From Halomonas elongata DSM 2581 (GTDB taxonomy: Bacteria > Pseudomonadota > Gammaproteobacteria > Pseudomonadales > Halomonadaceae): a DNA stretch of 64,000 bases. The notes beneath the pieces were generated by a model. The model was not told the origin of the DNA and ran no database searches. It saw only the letters and a list, made by a program, of their open reading frames with translations. Location of the stretch: contig NC_014532.2 in NCBI RefSeq assembly GCF_000196875.2, positions 2,170,001 through 2,234,000 of the forward strand, given 5' to 3'. Below, piece by piece: positions 63,501-64,000 of the stretch (position 1 is the first letter of the stretch; every line of letters begins with the position of its first letter). Made by a program: the position numbers and the translations under genes.

Positions 63501-64000
63501 GGCTGACCGCCCTGCAGGGCCCCCTGGGTCAGCAGCTCGCCGTCGGGATCGATCAGCACTGCCTTGTCGCCGATCCACCAGTCGAAGCCCAGTCGCCCGC
63601 GCTTGCCCTGTCCGGAGGCCTTCATCACGTGGGTCAGGGAGAAGTTCTGCCCCGAGCGGTTGATCAGGCTGGTCTTGCCGGCGTTCTCGACGCCCATCAC
63701 CAGATACCAGGGCAGCTTGTATCGAGCGTTGGCGCCACCGCCCAGGCTGTCGGTCAGTTCGAGGAGCGTGGCATTGAGGCTTTCCTCCTGGCGCTCGAGC
63801 TGGCCCAGCACCGGATCGACCTGGCGCTGCTCTTCCTGGCGACGCTCGTCATCGAGGGTGCGCAGGCGTCGCGCCAGGCGGATGCCCCACACCACCGCCA
63901 CCACCCCGGCCAACGCCAGGCTGGCCAGCAGGCGGTTGACCCAGGGCCCCAACGGCCGTCCCCCGAATGCCTGCCACTGCGGCCCCAGCCACCAGATCGC
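60506..64000 (-). CDS. tssM: Type VI secretion membrane complex protein TssM (IcmF; 5' end outside window)
   Basis: At least 1164 codons, open to the window's last base, so the N-terminus lacks perhaps a few tens of residues. IWWLGPQWQAFGGRP and the following helix (LLASLALAGVVAVVWGI) form the first membrane region; Walker A in VMGVENAGKTSLINRSG and VVLVLDLARLSD show the NTPase-like IcmF domain; a further helix lies near DNA 62660-62710; a long periplasmic domain follows. TssM bridges inner membrane and outer-membrane lipoprotein TssJ. The Walker A is intact, which not all TssM have. Confidence 0.93.
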   Translation of the reverse strand, partial: AIWWLGPQWQAFGGRPLGPWVNRLLASLALAGVVAVVWGIRLARRLRTLDDERRQEEQRQVDPVLGQLERQEESLNATLLELTDSLGGGANARYKLPWYLVMGVENAGKTSLINRSGQNFSLTHVMKASGQGKRGRLGFDWWIGDKAVLIDPDGELLTQGALQGGQPAELESRLWDHFVDWLERHRSRRPLDGVVLVLDLARLSDAEVAVRKAYASLLRARLRELMERHGSRLPVYVTFSKMDLLHGFDDFFRHYSRAARRAPLGFTFSAASLERPGRWEEEFAEGYDDMLERLNQTLPTLLVECRDRDEREAVFRFVRQLAGLRDVLLGFLGEALSSDRFSTAALVRGAYFTSVYQQGVPEDPFVDAAARRYGMTDGVQAAHRATRSALYFTEELFERIIYPESGLAGDNARAARRRRRIRRASALGCLFVGAALVGGWYHFYEKNSKALAAVEDKAEAFLAVRPSDWQNDDPTGYALLEPLDRLLSATQEFGDYRSRPWLLADMGLYQGHELGVEIDNGYLRLLEEQFLPALMIGIMDDMNRAPEGSNEKLALLRILRMMSDASGRQPQRVHDFMEDRWQEAFPGRGEVQRRLLAHLDYALAYTDLAGHAEAGQSGARQAMAPLDGSIEAAQQELARQPMAERVYASLKSGIDEHRAAPLDLRSSVGSSFSLVFMARDDNPELVRIPGLLTRNGFEDYFLDQLDQATELALVDTWVLGQRDDIDFSEADHRQLQEALRERYISDYHVTWREALADIRMVPLPDIHQAVVVADGLLSASRPLDRLLGEVADQTRLYPELPADDEAARAALKKSPRYQLASEIERHFAALNELSEERGDNPSKLDEIKSAIGDLRDYLRQVDEADERGQRAFLLARDRISLKGEDPIARLKRIAEDVPAPVSGMLESLADQSWQLLMASAVRHLEHQWVDEVVRPFQQDLAGRYPLAPQASREVALADFEDFFAPDGILDAFYQRNLKPFIEGAPEALRTDGGDSLLRQGVLDAVQRAERIREAYLNRDGVLDVAFSLEPLSLSADKRRGVISVDGQLIDYAHGPSRRVPMIWPNGLRESNESRVTLVPSEVNHSPRTLRRDGPWAWFRLLDEAQLTGTGERELELSFEVDGGSMRYRLTADGSRNPFTRSLVAGFNLPTTLYAAGGPDDADDA

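Overview
The window looks like the chromosome of a high-GC gammaproteobacterium, most likely a halomonad. That placement is inferred from gene content and arrangement (narXL-narK-narK, lapAB, sdhE-ygfX, groESL with a sigma-32 promoter, TRAP transporters, a norR/hmp pair) and from acidic proteins; no rRNA or tRNA gene is present to prove it. Nearly all bases are coding and I see no CRISPR array, transposase, integrase or tRNA.

Layout. 1-6121: nitrate sensing and transport (narX, cut by the window edge, narL, two narK-type transporters, a YIP1-type membrane protein). 6122-9663: a visibly AT-richer stretch with a cysteine-dioxygenase-like cupin and a Hint-domain protein in convergent orientation around a terminator. 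9664-21558: mostly housekeeping genes (FUSC-family protein, nadB, sdhE-ygfX, ihfB, lapA-lapB, pyrF, a ComEA-like protein, an SDR, fxsA, groES-groEL, trmJ). 21625-21776: a non-coding RNA gene with ten GGA motifs, several in hairpin loops, and a strong terminator, which looks like a CsrB/RsmY/RsmZ-type CsrA-sequestering RNA. 21790-30172: one long minus-strand unit that reads araC regulator, TRAP transporter dctP-dctQ-dctM, acetylpolyamine-amidohydrolase-like deacetylase, RidA, ornithine-cyclodeaminase-like protein, second deacetylase, class IV aminotransferase. A divergent pair follows (30435-32671): an MDR oxidoreductase and a proline-racemase-family protein with an unusual active site.

32729-36500 is a very GC-rich LysR / carboxylesterase / bicupin module. 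36512-38157 holds a NYN-domain protein and a patatin. 38163-41229 is a nitric-oxide defence locus: norR divergent from hmp, with three GT-N7-AC sites and a good sigma-54 promoter between them. 41307-44191: AraC regulator, zinc alcohol dehydrogenase and a GFA-type protein. 44212-50027: an ABC importer with a cytoplasmic alkaline-phosphatase-superfamily enzyme, controlled by a divergent GntR/UTRA regulator; a matching pair of inverted operators lies between the divergent promoters. 50069-51807: LysR and SDR, divergent.

51868-64000 is one end of a type VI secretion locus on the minus strand: tssM (cut by the window edge), a GNAT protein, PAAR tip, VgrG, DUF4123 adaptor, a 1203-residue unrecognised effector candidate with a MIX-like N-terminal motif and C-terminal hydrophobic segments, and a translationally coupled membrane protein that is the best immunity candidate.

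The most novel items are the Csr/Rsm-type RNA, the deacetylase/TRAP operon with its neighbouring Ser/Thr proline-racemase homologue, and the type VI effector module.
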